Of a stretch of DNA of 64,000 nt, positions 35,528-46,547 are shown one piece after another. Position 1 is the stretch's first letter. Every line of letters begins with the position of its first letter. This stretch comes from Gp13-AA77 sp036521995 (GTDB lineage Bacteria; Acidobacteriota; Terriglobia; UBA7540). The stretch covers positions 3,326-67,325 of the forward strand of contig DATDGR010000181.1 of the NCBI GenBank assembly GCA_036521995.1. The letters are read 5' to 3'. The translations under genes were made by a program, and so were the position numbers. The notes under the pieces were generated by a model that did not search any database, was not told the origin of the DNA, and worked only from the letters and a program-made list of their open reading frames with translations.

Positions 35528-38005
35528 TTATCGCAGCGGCTCTTCAACTTCCTGCAACCACTCAGGACGCTTCAACACCTCGCGCGGCCGCGAGCCGTCA
35601 GGCGCGCTGATGACACCGTCCCGTTGCATCAGGTCCAGCAGGCGCGCGGCGCGGCCGTAGCCTAGGCGAAGACGCCGTTGCAGCAGCGAGGTCGAAGCCT
35701 TGCCCGACTCCACCACCAGCCGCACGGCCTCCTCGTACACTTCATCCAGGCCGGCGGAGTCTGCATCCTCTTCATCGTCGACCTCGGCGTCACGGTCTCC
35801 AGCCGGCCGCAGGAAATCCTCGTTGTATTGCGGACCCGATTGCGCCTTCCACCATTCCACCACCTTGTTGATCTCTTTCTCCGTCACCAGCGGGCCGTGC
35901 AGGCGCAGCAGGCGCGAGGTGGCCGGCGGCATGAAGAGCATGTCGCCGCGGCCGAGCAAAGCCTCAGCGCCGTTGCCGTCCAGAATGGTGCGCGAATCCA
36001 CCTTCGAGGCCACGCGGAAGGAGATGCGCGACGGCATGTTGGCCTTGATCAGGCCGGTGATCACGTCCACCGAAGGCCGCTGGGTGGCCAGGATCAGATG
36101 GATGCCCACCGCCCGCGCCATCTGGGCTAGTCGTGTAATCGACTCCTCCACCGTCTGCGGTTCCACCATCATGAGGTCAGCCAGCTCGTCGATGACGATC
36201 ACCAGGTAGGGCAGCGGCCCCTCGGGTTCGCCTTCGTTGTCGAACAGATTGAGCGTCGACTCGGCTTCGAACAGGCGATTGTATTGGTCGATGTTGCGCA
36301 CGCCGTGCGCCGCCAGTTTCTTCAAACGCTCCTCCATCTCCACCGTGGCGCTCCGCAGGACGTTGGCCGCGACCTTGGGCTCGGTGACGATGGGCGTGTA
36401 GAGGTGCGGAATGCTGTCATAGAGGCTCAGCTCCAGGCGCTTGGGGTCAATCATGATCAGCCGCACTTCATCGGGCGTCGCCTTGTACAGCATGGAGACG
36501 ATCAGGGAGTTGAGAGCCACGCTCTTGCCCGATCCGGTCGATCCCGCGATCAGGATATGCGGCATCTGGGTAAGGTCCGCCACCCTCATCTTGCCGGTGA
36601 TGTCCTTGCCGACACAAAGCGTCAGCTTGGAAGACGAAGCCGCGAAGTCGCTACCTTCGATCAGTTCGCGCAGGTAGATGACCTCGCGATGCAGGTTCGG
36701 CACCTCGATGCCTACGGTTGATTTGCCCGGCACGCGCTCGATCAGAATCGACTCCGCCTTCATCGCCAGACAGAGATCATCCACCAGACTGGTGATGCGG
36801 CTGTACTTGATGCCCGCTTCGGGCTTGAACTCGAAGGTGGTCACCACCGGTCCGGGATGAATCTGCGTCACCGCCCCGGTAACGCCGAACTCGGCGAACT
36901 TCTCCATCAGCCGGGCGGCCCGTTCCTTAAGCTCCTGCTCGTCAACGCCCTGCTCTTCCTCCGGCGGACGCAGCAGCGCCGGACTCGGCAGCTTGTATTT
37001 GCGCGGAGCGCGATTCAGCTTCGGGGAGGCGCCGGACGCGCGCCGGGCGGCGCCCGCAGACGGCCCGGCTGCTCCCTGCAGGCCGAAGCCTTGACCCTCG
37101 ACCACTCGGGGCACCACGCGAGGCTCAGGCGCCTCCTTGAAGATCGAGCCGGTGTCATTCGTCTCGTCACCTTCGAGCGCCGCCGGCCTGGGCGGCCGGC
37201 GCTGAATCTGGGGTTCGATCGCTTCCGCCGACCCGGACCGCGCCAGGATAGGCGGCTTGCCCGTCTTCCGCTCGTCTTCGAGTTTCTTTTTCAGCCGCGC
37301 GCGCTCCCGCGATTCGCGCCGGGCGCGCCAGCTTTCCCTCACGCTCGCCAGCGGGGCGAACTGTGCCTTCAAGAACTGCCAAACCCAGGCAAAAGAGAAA
37401 CGTGTGACCAGAAACAGCGAGGCCAGGAAGATCGCCGCTGCCACAATCGCGGCCCCGAGCTGGTTGAAGCCCGTGACCAGCGCCAAACCGAGAAGGTAGC
37501 CGGCCACTCCGCCACCCCGAATCATTCCGGAGACCGGCGATGCGATGGACGCAAGATCAAAGAGCGCGGCCAGCGACGCGGCCAGCAAAACCACGCCCAC
37601 GGCCTTGGTGCGAGGCGCCTCAAAGGGCTTCAGCAGGATTCGGCGCACGCCTACCATCAGCAGGACAGCCGGGATCAGATAGGCAGTCCAGCCTAGCCCT
37701 TGCAGAAGCGCGTCGGCCAGGTAAGCGCCAGCGCGGCCGATCCAATTATGGACGGCGGGCCAGGCGGAGGCTGACGTATTGAGCGACGGGTCGACGGAAT
37801 GGTAGGAGACGAGGCTCAGCAGGACCAGCAACCCTAAGGTCGAAAGCAGAAAACCTTCGAACTCAGCGCGCCGGCGTCCATCGAAATGTCTCCCGGTCGC
37901 AGGCTGGTCACCTGCGCCACGGGCCTTGGAGTCTTCAACAGCGGACGAGCTAGGCATTCCAGCACCTGGCCTTGATGTGCCGGCGGCAGCCGGGAAGGGC
38001 GTCAC
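35528..38005 (-). CDS. ftsK: FtsK/SpoIIIE-type DNA translocase
   Basis: FtsK pumps chromosomal DNA through the division septum and activates dimer resolution. The 825-residue protein has an N-terminal membrane domain with about four helices (residues 50-200) and a basic/proline-rich linker (210-350). A RecA-like motor follows, with Walker A in IAGSTGSGKS near residue 487 and Walker B in YLVIVIDELADLM. A C-terminal winged-helix gamma domain (about 745-815: LQRRLRLGYGRAARLLDLMQRDGVI) reads orienting DNA motifs. The length is typical of short-linker FtsK. A start at 37957 is an alternative. tRNA-Phe lies downstream on the same strand. Confidence 0.97.
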   Translation of the reverse strand: MTPFPAAAGTSRPGAGMPSSSAVEDSKARGAGDQPATGRHFDGRRRAEFEGFLLSTLGLLVLLSLVSYHSVDPSLNTSASAWPAVHNWIGRAGAYLADALLQGLGWTAYLIPAVLLMVGVRRILLKPFEAPRTKAVGVVLLAASLAALFDLASIASPVSGMIRGGGVAGYLLGLALVTGFNQLGAAIVAAAIFLASLFLVTRFSFAWVWQFLKAQFAPLASVRESWRARRESRERARLKKKLEDERKTGKPPILARSGSAEAIEPQIQRRPPRPAALEGDETNDTGSIFKEAPEPRVVPRVVEGQGFGLQGAAGPSAGAARRASGASPKLNRAPRKYKLPSPALLRPPEEEQGVDEQELKERAARLMEKFAEFGVTGAVTQIHPGPVVTTFEFKPEAGIKYSRITSLVDDLCLAMKAESILIERVPGKSTVGIEVPNLHREVIYLRELIEGSDFAASSSKLTLCVGKDITGKMRVADLTQMPHILIAGSTGSGKSVALNSLIVSMLYKATPDEVRLIMIDPKRLELSLYDSIPHLYTPIVTEPKVAANVLRSATVEMEERLKKLAAHGVRNIDQYNRLFEAESTLNLFDNEGEPEGPLPYLVIVIDELADLMMVEPQTVEESITRLAQMARAVGIHLILATQRPSVDVITGLIKANMPSRISFRVASKVDSRTILDGNGAEALLGRGDMLFMPPATSRLLRLHGPLVTEKEINKVVEWWKAQSGPQYNEDFLRPAGDRDAEVDDEEDADSAGLDEVYEEAVRLVVESGKASTSLLQRRLRLGYGRAARLLDLMQRDGVISAPDGSRPREVLKRPEWLQEVEEPLR

Positions 38006-38916
38006 AGGCGGTCCAGCGGACCGAAGGTCGGCTCATTTCGGCAGCACGCTTGGCACCTGGCGGTTTAAGCCCAGGCGCGAGCGATCCCCACGAAACAATA
38101 CCACAACCGCGAGGTGAAGAAAAGTAGAAAGTCAAGTCGGGGCAGCACCGGAGCCGGGACCTGCCCAGTTTCGGGATCATCTCCGGTCGTCCCCTCTCCA
38201 TCGGCCGTTGAGACGCCCAGGGAGGAGGGTGTGAGCCCCGCAGCTTCCTCCCTCCCCGAGTGTTGCAACCGGACCGCTGGCTGAAGACAGGACCGCAGGC
38301 TGAGGGCACAATCGGTGCTCCCGAGCACCCGGAACTTGGTCCGGGCCCCGGGCTGTCTGCCACTCCAGGCTTCCTCCTACCCCCTCCGCGGCCCCCGGCT
38401 CATTGACCGGGAGGATAAATGAATAAACCGCTTTGTTATCTGCAACATTCCGGCTTTGAACGTCATTTGGTCTCAAAGGCCGGAAAGCGGCAAACCTCCC
38501 CGGCGCGGCGGCCCGGAATTTCACGTAAGCGCCTCCTGATGCGCCTCGCCGCTTGCCCCGATCGGCGGATAGGATGGGCCCGGACCGGAGGGCGTTGGCC
38601 ATCGGCACCCGGCCAGGCGGACACCTTGGCGGAAGGGCGGCGAACTTGACCATGGGCATGGGGTTGTCCTTCGAGGGCCTTCAAGGGCCCTCTTGGGGGC
38701 GCCTACGTCGTCCTGTGATGTAGGCGCGGCCGGTACGGCCGGGCAAAGTGATGATGAGGTGCGGGGGGTGAGGCGCTCAAGTCAATCGTGGGTCAATTGG
38801 TGGTCAACGACTCGGGATCACCATCGGATTGGGATTGGTAGCCCCGCCGCGGCTGCCGCTCAAAACCTTCCTGTCCTTTGCGAACCTGCGGTATGATGTG
38901 GGGACAAGGATGGCAT
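38006..38916. other. Long intergenic region upstream of ftsK
   Basis: About 910 bases without a supportable gene. Copy 4 of the CCGGTCAATGAG repeat is at 38399-38414 (minus orientation). GC-rich inverted tracts such as GGGAGGAGGG and CCTCCCTCCCC (38219-38263) could form strong secondary structure. I checked for RNase P, SRP and tmRNA signatures and did not find their conserved cores. Most of the ftsK leader should lie at the left end. Confidence 0.5.
38399..38414 (-). repeat. CCGGTCAATGAG dispersed repeat, copy 4
   Basis: On the minus strand the sequence is TCCTCCCGGTCAATGAG followed by CCGGGGGCCGCGG. Its 16-base core CCTCCCGGTCAATGAG is identical to copy 1 at 9.9 kb, forming a subfamily distinct from copies 2 and 3. 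The flanks are GC-rich on the side after GAG, as in other copies. Confidence 0.6.
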
Positions 38917-39140
38917 TGTGACTTTTGACCGCATCACCGTTGACCCCAACGTTTGCACGGGAAAGCCTTGTCTCCGGGGGTACGCTTTCCGGTTTCCCGG
39001 CTGCTGGGCTTGCTGGCGGCGGGAGAGAGTAAGGAAGCTATTCTGAAGGCCTACCCTTACCTGGAAGTAGGAGACATTGACCAGGCGCTCGCCTACGCCG
39101 CGTTTCTCAGTGAAGAAGAGACAGTGGAATACACCCGGTG
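38917..39140 (+). pseudogene. DUF433-family antitoxin remnant with two frameshifts
   Basis: The peptide order FDRITV / DPNVCTGKPCLRG / VRFPVSRLLGLLAAGESKE / AILKAYPYLEVGDIDQALAY is the complete DUF433 pattern, but it is spread over two reading frames. An extra T in the TTT at 38939-38941 shifts the first block into a TGA. A missing G in the run ending at 38980 shifts the frame back. The two changes compensate in length. DUF433 proteins are small antitoxin-like winged-helix proteins usually paired with a DUF5615 PIN-like toxin, and the stub of such a toxin follows. The GTG start at 38917 has AAGG eight bases upstream. Confidence 0.7.
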
Positions 39141-39182
39141 AAGTTTCTGGTTGACATGCCTTTGGCGCCACGTGCCCGCTAA
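39138..39182 (+). pseudogene. Truncated DUF5615 (PIN-like) toxin stub
   Basis: GTGA at 39138-39141 overlaps the antitoxin stop, as in intact pairs, and the peptide begins VKFLVDMPLAP, the usual DUF5615 N-terminus with its first catalytic-type Asp. It stops after 14 codons, one base before the stop of the convergent protease gene. The remainder of the toxin is absent, so the pair is dead. Confidence 0.6.
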
Positions 39183-41297
39183 TCATTTGGTAATGCCGAC
39201 CTGGCTGAGCAGCCAGGCGCATTCGAAAGCCCGATCTCGCAGTTGATCGTAACGTCCCGAAGCGCCGCCGTGGCCGGCAGGATCCAGCTTCATCTTAAGC
39301 AGAATCAAGTTGTTGTTCGTGTTGAGCGTCCGCGCTTTGGCGACGAACTTCGCCGACTCCCAATACGCCACCTGGCTATCGTTCAGGCTTTCCGTGAGCA
39401 GCATGGGTGGATATGCGGCCTGGTGCAGGTTGTCGTACGGACTGTAGGAAAGCATGTAGTCGTAGGCGGCCTGGTCGTTAGGGTTGCCCCACTCGGGGTA
39501 GTCGGTGGTGGTCAAGGGCAGCGACGGGTCCATCATGTCATTCATGACGTCCAGAAAGGGCACGGCCAGGTGCACCGCCTTGAACAGATCCGGGCGCATG
39601 TTGACGACGGCGCCCATCAGCAACCCGCCAGCGCTTCCGCCTTCGATCAGGAGACCGGCCTTCGAGGTCCATTTCTCCGTGATGAGATACTCGGCGCAGT
39701 CGACGAAGTCGTTGAACGTGTTTTTCTTGTTCATCAGCTTGCCATCGTCGTGCCATTGCTCGCCCATATCGTCGCCGCCGCGAATGTGAGCGATCACGAA
39801 AGGCAGGCCTCGATCCAGCAGGACCAGCCGCGAACTCGAAAACGCCGCCGGCATTCCGAATCCATAGGACCCGTAGGCGTAGAGCAAGAGGGGCCGCGTG
39901 CCGTCGCGCTCAAATCCTTTCTTGTAGACCACGGAAAGAGGCACCTTGACGCCGTCCCTCGCCGTGACCCAACGACGCTCCGAAACATACTGAGAAGGAT
40001 CGTAGCCGCCCGGCACTTCCTGCTGCTTGAGAAGGCTCGACTTTCCCGTGACGGTGTCGTAGTCGAAGACGCTCGGCGGCGTGATCAAGCTCTGGTAGCT
40101 GTAGCGGTATGTTATTGATGTGTATCCCGGCGTGTCACCTGGAAACGCGGCATAGACGGGCTCGGGAAATGAGATGGCGCTCCACTTCCCCGACCGGAAA
40201 TCGTAAATCCTCATCTGATTGAGCGCTTCCGACTTCTCAAACGAAACCGCGAAGTTGCGGAACAGATCAATGTCCTGGACCAGAACGTCCGGGCGGTGCG
40301 CGATGAAGACTTTCCAGTTCCTCGGATCGGGATCGCTTTCGGGCGCCGTGAAGACCTGAAAGTTTTTTGCGCCCTTGTCGCTTCGTATGTAGAAAAGATT
40401 CTCTCGATGATCGAGGAAATAGCGGTGCTGCTTCTCGCGCGGGAGAAGAACGCTGAATTGGGACTGCGGCTCGTCGGCCTTCAGATAGCGGAACTCCGTC
40501 GTGTCTGTACTCAGGGCGGAAAGCAACAGATACCTCTTATCCCGAGTCTTGTCGATGCTGACCCGGAAGGTCTCATCCTTTTCTTCATAGAGAAGTTCCG
40601 AGTCCTTCTCGCCCAGCGTATGGCGCCACGCTTGGTTGGCGCGTTTGGTGACCGCGTCCTCCGTGGTCAGGAATAGGGTCCGGTTATCGGCGGCCCAGGC
40701 TACACCGTCGACGCGCTCCATGGTATCCGCGAGCGTAACGCCTGTCCTGAGGTCCTTGACGTGAAGCGAGAACTGCCGGTAGCCCACGTAGTCGAGCGTG
40801 TAGGCCAGCAGATTCTGATCGTCGCTTACCACGAAGGCTCCAAGCCCCACGAACTTCTTTCCCTGCCCGAGTTCGTTCAGATCGAGCAGCACTTCTTCCT
40901 TCCCCTCCACGCTGCCTCTCTTGCGGCACTGGATCGGGTACTGTTTGCCTTCCTCGGTGCGCGAGTAATAGTAGTAGTCATCGCGCCGGACGGGCACGCT
41001 CAAATCTGTCTGTTTGATGTGGGACAGCATCTCGTTATAGAGGGCATCCTCGAAGGGTTTCAATCCCTGGGTCATCGCCTGGGTGTAGGCATTCTCCGCT
41101 TCCAGATACTTGATGACTTCCGGATTTGATTTTTCGCGAAGCCAGAAATAGTTGTCGACCACCGTGGTCCCGTGCCGGGTCTCCCGATGCTCGATCACGG
41201 GTGCGACCGGCGGCTGCGGCGTTTGGCCAACCAAGGCCATGTTAGACAAGAGTCTCACCAGCATAAGCAACCCCAAAGAATCGCAAGTCAGCGACAT
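39183..41297 (-). CDS. ptrB: Oligopeptidase B-like S9A serine protease
   Basis: A 704-residue prolyl-oligopeptidase-family enzyme that trims small peptides. GGAGGAG precedes the ATG. The N-terminus is hydrophobic enough for possible export (LGLLMLVRLLSNMALVG). Residues 30-420 form the seven-bladed propeller that gates the active site, opening with the family phrase DNYFWLREKSNPEVIKYLEAEN. The alpha/beta-hydrolase domain has the nucleophile Ser555 in GGSAGGLL and the catalytic His676 in DPAGHGGASGRYDQL. YSPYDNLHQAAYPPMLLTES is typical of oligopeptidase B, which prefers Arg/Lys. The gene is convergent with the dead toxin-antitoxin remnant. Confidence 0.92.
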   Translation of the reverse strand: MSLTCDSLGLLMLVRLLSNMALVGQTPQPPVAPVIEHRETRHGTTVVDNYFWLREKSNPEVIKYLEAENAYTQAMTQGLKPFEDALYNEMLSHIKQTDLSVPVRRDDYYYYSRTEEGKQYPIQCRKRGSVEGKEEVLLDLNELGQGKKFVGLGAFVVSDDQNLLAYTLDYVGYRQFSLHVKDLRTGVTLADTMERVDGVAWAADNRTLFLTTEDAVTKRANQAWRHTLGEKDSELLYEEKDETFRVSIDKTRDKRYLLLSALSTDTTEFRYLKADEPQSQFSVLLPREKQHRYFLDHRENLFYIRSDKGAKNFQVFTAPESDPDPRNWKVFIAHRPDVLVQDIDLFRNFAVSFEKSEALNQMRIYDFRSGKWSAISFPEPVYAAFPGDTPGYTSITYRYSYQSLITPPSVFDYDTVTGKSSLLKQQEVPGGYDPSQYVSERRWVTARDGVKVPLSVVYKKGFERDGTRPLLLYAYGSYGFGMPAAFSSSRLVLLDRGLPFVIAHIRGGDDMGEQWHDDGKLMNKKNTFNDFVDCAEYLITEKWTSKAGLLIEGGSAGGLLMGAVVNMRPDLFKAVHLAVPFLDVMNDMMDPSLPLTTTDYPEWGNPNDQAAYDYMLSYSPYDNLHQAAYPPMLLTESLNDSQVAYWESAKFVAKARTLNTNNNLILLKMKLDPAGHGGASGRYDQLRDRAFECAWLLSQVGITK

Positions 41298-41494
41298 GAT
41301 TCAACTCCTCCACTTCCAAGCGCAGTCCTCATTCGGGATTTCAACTTTGGCATCCTGGGCCGTCGTCCCAGACGTACAGCGAGAGACGAGTTTCCCGTGG
41401 CTATCGTCACGGCTGTAGCCCAGGCGCTCGATCAGCGCACCCGGGCTGAGATTCGAAACCGCGGCCCGATCGACCGGTACGTCCGGACACCCGG

Positions 41495-42328
41495 TCAGTG
41501 CGTACCCAGAAAGTACCAGCCCAGCACAAAAGCACCGAGCGCAATCCGGTAGATTACGAAAGGCTTGAAGGTGTGCCGGCTGAGGCGACGGATGAACCAG
41601 GCGATTACGGCGTAGCCCACCAATCCGGATACGATGATGCCGGCGATCAGAGGCATGCGCATGTCGGGTGGCAGACCACTGTGTCGGAGCTCCATCCCCT
41701 TCTTCAGCACCGCGCCGGCGATGATGGGGGTGGAGAGAAGGAACGAGAAGCGGGCATCCGTTTCGCGGTCGAGACCGCGGAGCAATCCGGCCGACAAGGT
41801 GATACCCGATCGGGAGACGCCGGGCACCACCGCCAGGGCCTGGGCCAAACCGATCCAGAGGGAATCAGCGAGACGGACCTGGCCGAGCGAGTTTTCGCGG
41901 CGGCTACCCGCGCGCTCTGCGGCCCACATGAAGAGCGCCACCACGATGAGAGCGGAACCAATCACCAGCGGGGTGCGAAACTCGGCCTCGGCCCTCTTTT
42001 CAAAGAGGAATCCGATGATGGCGCCCGGAACGGTCCCGATGATGAGATACCAGAAAAGGCGCCGGTTCTCTTCAGTCTTGGGATCGTTCTTGGGCCCGAG
42101 GCCGGCCGCAGCCCCTAGCATCTCGAGCCACATCTTCCAGAAATACAGCAGCACGGCTACCAGCGTGCCGGCGTGCAGGGCCACGTCGAAGGTGAGGTCC
42201 GACACTCCTTCGAGCTCCGACCAGTGGAGCAATTGCGGGACCAGGGCAAGGTGCGCGGTGCTGGAGACGGGTAGAAACTCGGTGAGACCTTGAATGACGG
42301 CGAGAACGACGGCTTGGTAGAGGGGCAT
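41495..42328 (-). CDS. uppP: Undecaprenyl-diphosphatase
   Basis: UppP (BacA) dephosphorylates undecaprenyl pyrophosphate to recycle the lipid carrier for peptidoglycan and other envelope polymers. The 277-residue protein is almost entirely membrane helices. Both active-site motifs are present: VIQGLTEFLPVSSTAHL near the N-terminus and VVPGVSRSGITLSAGLLRG in the middle. Its loss of function usually gives bacitracin sensitivity. It lies upstream of the protease and downstream of ribonuclease J on the same strand. Confidence 0.97.
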   Translation of the reverse strand: MPLYQAVVLAVIQGLTEFLPVSSTAHLALVPQLLHWSELEGVSDLTFDVALHAGTLVAVLLYFWKMWLEMLGAAAGLGPKNDPKTEENRRLFWYLIIGTVPGAIIGFLFEKRAEAEFRTPLVIGSALIVVALFMWAAERAGSRRENSLGQVRLADSLWIGLAQALAVVPGVSRSGITLSAGLLRGLDRETDARFSFLLSTPIIAGAVLKKGMELRHSGLPPDMRMPLIAGIIVSGLVGYAVIAWFIRRLSRHTFKPFVIYRIALGAFVLGWYFLGTH

Positions 42329-42473
42329 GGAGCTCCTGAGATCTTCGAAGTGGATTTTGGATTAGACTGCACCATGGCGAGCGCCGGCCTTGAATCGATC
42401 TCTCTCCTGGTATGGTTTGGAGTCCGAAAAGGGCCCGTGGCGTGCGCGTTCGATCTGAAGTGCAATCAAATCA

Positions 42474-44177
<1,704 letters not shown>

Positions 44178-44254
44178 GTCAGTTCTAAAAGTGGCCTACA
44201 AGGATCTACACTGGTGGTTGCACTTGTAGGTCGATTGGCTTGGCTACTGCGCCC

Positions 44255-46498
44255 ATGTCGATGGTGACTTCCGGCGGGACATCATCCCATCCGGGCCGGG
44301 GCTCGGCCGGACTCGAGCGGTATTTTCAGATTTCACTCTTCTGCACTTTGGCCACCGCCTTTTTCACGCTGGCCTCCACGGGCAGGCTCGATCGTCCCTC
44401 CGTGGCGCTATTCTCGATCGTGCTGCTATCCCGAATCCTGGTTCTTGCCAGCGGGCGAAACTGGCGCTTCAGCCCGGGTGCAGTAACCGCTCTCGCCGTC
44501 TGCTACGTGTTCTTCTACCCCCTCGATCTGGCCTACCTCGCGAGCGGTCAGAGTCTGGTCGACCGCATGCTGGTCGCGACCGTGCATTTGGTGCTGTTCG
44601 CCACCGCGGTCAAGGTGCTGTCCGCCTCGACGGACCGCGACCACGCCTATCTTGCCGTGTTGTCGCTGGTCATGATGCTGGCGGCCGCTATCCTCACCGT
44701 CGGAGCTGTTTATCTTGCGGGCTTCGGACTCTATATCCTGTTCGCCATTTCAACCCTGCTGAGTTATGAGGTCCGGCGTCCTTTCCGGCGCGTCGCCGTG
44801 CCGGAGCCTGGGGAGGGTACGAACCGCTCGGCCGAAAAGCACGGGTCAAAGCCCGTCGAGGCGGCACTGGGAAAGACTGCCCTCTGTCTGGCCTTGGCCC
44901 TGATCCCGGTGGCCGCCTTCCTCTTCTTCCTGATTCCCCGCTACCGTAGCGGCTACTGGTCCCGTCTCGCGCTTCAACCTCAGCGGATCACGGGTTTCAC
45001 CGAAACGGTTGACCTCGGCGACATCTCCAAAATCCTGCGCTCGAACCAGGTCGTGATGCGCATCACGCCGAAGGGCGATCCGGGGCCCCTGGAAGGTGAA
45101 AAGCTGCGTGGGGTGGCTCTCGCGAATTTCGATGGTCAGCGCTGGTCAAACGGAGTCCGGGGCGGGCACCTGATCCTACCGGCTAGTCCACAGCAGTTCC
45201 GGCCACCGGATTTCGCCGGTCTGGCCGCGCGCCCCGCGACGGCAGTACGCTATCGCGTGCTGCTTGAGCCGGTTTCGACGGAGGTCCTTTTCGTGGCGGG
45301 CCGGGCGCGGCAGGTCATTGCGCCGGTCCGCTTTCTCCTGGTGGACAGGACGGGTTCCTTGCTCGACCCCGATCGTGTTCCTGGTCCCTTCGCCTATGAG
45401 GTGGTTTCCGACCTTGGACTCCCGTCCGCGAGAGAACTTCGGGAGGATTCCGCTGGCGCCAACGAGCGGGTCACGGCTGAGTACCTTGAGCTGCCTAGGC
45501 TTGATGCACGGATCGCGGGGCTTGCCCGCCAGATAACGGCGGGCTCCGGCAATGACTTTGACCGGGCCGTAAGCGTCCAAGACTACCTGCAGGGACACTA
45601 TGCTTACACGCTCGACTTGCCGCCCGTTGAGCCCACCGATCCGGTCTCGAGCTTCCTTTTTCAAACCAAGCGCGGCAACTGTGAATTCTTCGCCGCGGCG
45701 ATGGCCGTGATGCTGCGCTCGCTCAGAATCCCCGCACGCCTGGTGAACGGCTTCGAGATGGGAACTTACAATCCAGTGGGCAAGGACTTCGTTATCCGCG
45801 GGCGCGATGCTCATAGCTGGGTTGAGGTGTACTTCCCCGGACACGGCTGGTTACCGTTTGACCCCACCCCCGCCGGCTCCGAAACCGACGCCGGAGTTTT
45901 CCGGAATTATCTCGACGCCGCTGAGCTCTTTTGGGACGAGTGGGTAGTGAACTACGATTTCGGGCGCCAGGTACAACTGGCCGTGGCGGTGCAAACGACC
46001 TCGCGCGGCTTCGACCGGCGCTTCCGCGAGCTCCGCTGGCATTTTGAGCGCCTCGGGGTGGGGCGGCTGGCGCGATTACAGGACTGGCTTGGCGATCACC
46101 GCTTGCAGGCGCTGGCCGCGATCATTGTTCTGCTGGCTCTGGCGACGCTCGCGGTCCGCCACCCAGCCTGGATCGCGGAACTGCGAGCCGCGCTGGCCTG
46201 GAGGCTGGCGGCTTCGTACGGAACACCCTCCCCCCATGCCGCCAGTCTGGCCTACCAGCGTTTCCTGCGGGCTCTCGCGCGGAGCGGGTTTGAGAAGGCC
46301 CCAACTGAGACGCCGCTCGAATTCGCCGACAAACTTCAGGGCGCCGCCTTCCGGCAGCAGGTCACGGCGTTCACGGAGCTTTACCAGGCGATGCGCTTCG
46401 GCCACCAGGCCATCCCGATCGCTGAACTTGAAACCTCGCTCCGGACGGCGGTCGGCGCGCCGGGTCTCTTACACTCGAGGCCCGATCGCGAGCCCTGA
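44255..46498 (+). CDS. TgpA-type transmembrane transglutaminase-like protein
   Basis: A TTG at 44240 is also open, but the ATG at 44255 is the more likely start, giving 747 residues. Residues 25-245 hold about six to seven membrane helices (DUF3488 type). A periplasmic transglutaminase-like domain follows with a complete triad: Cys476 in RGNCEFFAAAMAVMLRSL, His520 in DAHSWVEVYFPG and Asp536 in FDPTPAG. Another helix near 625-645 leads to a C-terminal cytoplasmic DUF4129 region. In Pseudomonas, TgpA is an essential transglutaminase-like membrane protein. The operon context often includes MoxR and DUF58 genes, none of which are here. Function beyond the family is not established. Confidence 0.88.
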   Translation: MSMVTSGGTSSHPGRGSAGLERYFQISLFCTLATAFFTLASTGRLDRPSVALFSIVLLSRILVLASGRNWRFSPGAVTALAVCYVFFYPLDLAYLASGQSLVDRMLVATVHLVLFATAVKVLSASTDRDHAYLAVLSLVMMLAAAILTVGAVYLAGFGLYILFAISTLLSYEVRRPFRRVAVPEPGEGTNRSAEKHGSKPVEAALGKTALCLALALIPVAAFLFFLIPRYRSGYWSRLALQPQRITGFTETVDLGDISKILRSNQVVMRITPKGDPGPLEGEKLRGVALANFDGQRWSNGVRGGHLILPASPQQFRPPDFAGLAARPATAVRYRVLLEPVSTEVLFVAGRARQVIAPVRFLLVDRTGSLLDPDRVPGPFAYEVVSDLGLPSARELREDSAGANERVTAEYLELPRLDARIAGLARQITAGSGNDFDRAVSVQDYLQGHYAYTLDLPPVEPTDPVSSFLFQTKRGNCEFFAAAMAVMLRSLRIPARLVNGFEMGTYNPVGKDFVIRGRDAHSWVEVYFPGHGWLPFDPTPAGSETDAGVFRNYLDAAELFWDEWVVNYDFGRQVQLAVAVQTTSRGFDRRFRELRWHFERLGVGRLARLQDWLGDHRLQALAAIIVLLALATLAVRHPAWIAELRAALAWRLAASYGTPSPHAASLAYQRFLRALARSGFEKAPTETPLEFADKLQGAAFRQQVTAFTELYQAMRFGHQAIPIAELETSLRTAVGAPGLLHSRPDREP

Positions 46499-46547
46499 TT
46501 CTCAAATCGGGAACCTTTCGACTCGGACCGCCAAATCAGCCACTGCC

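Noticed and set aside
36857..37696. Plus-strand ORF opposite ftsK
   Set aside because: Arginine/glutamine-rich shadow of the ftsK linker and membrane region.
38006..38916. Possible structured RNA (RNase P, SRP or tmRNA) in the GC-rich intergenic region
   Set aside because: The GGTCCGGGCCCC stretch superficially recalls RNase P, but none of the conserved cores of these RNAs could be found.
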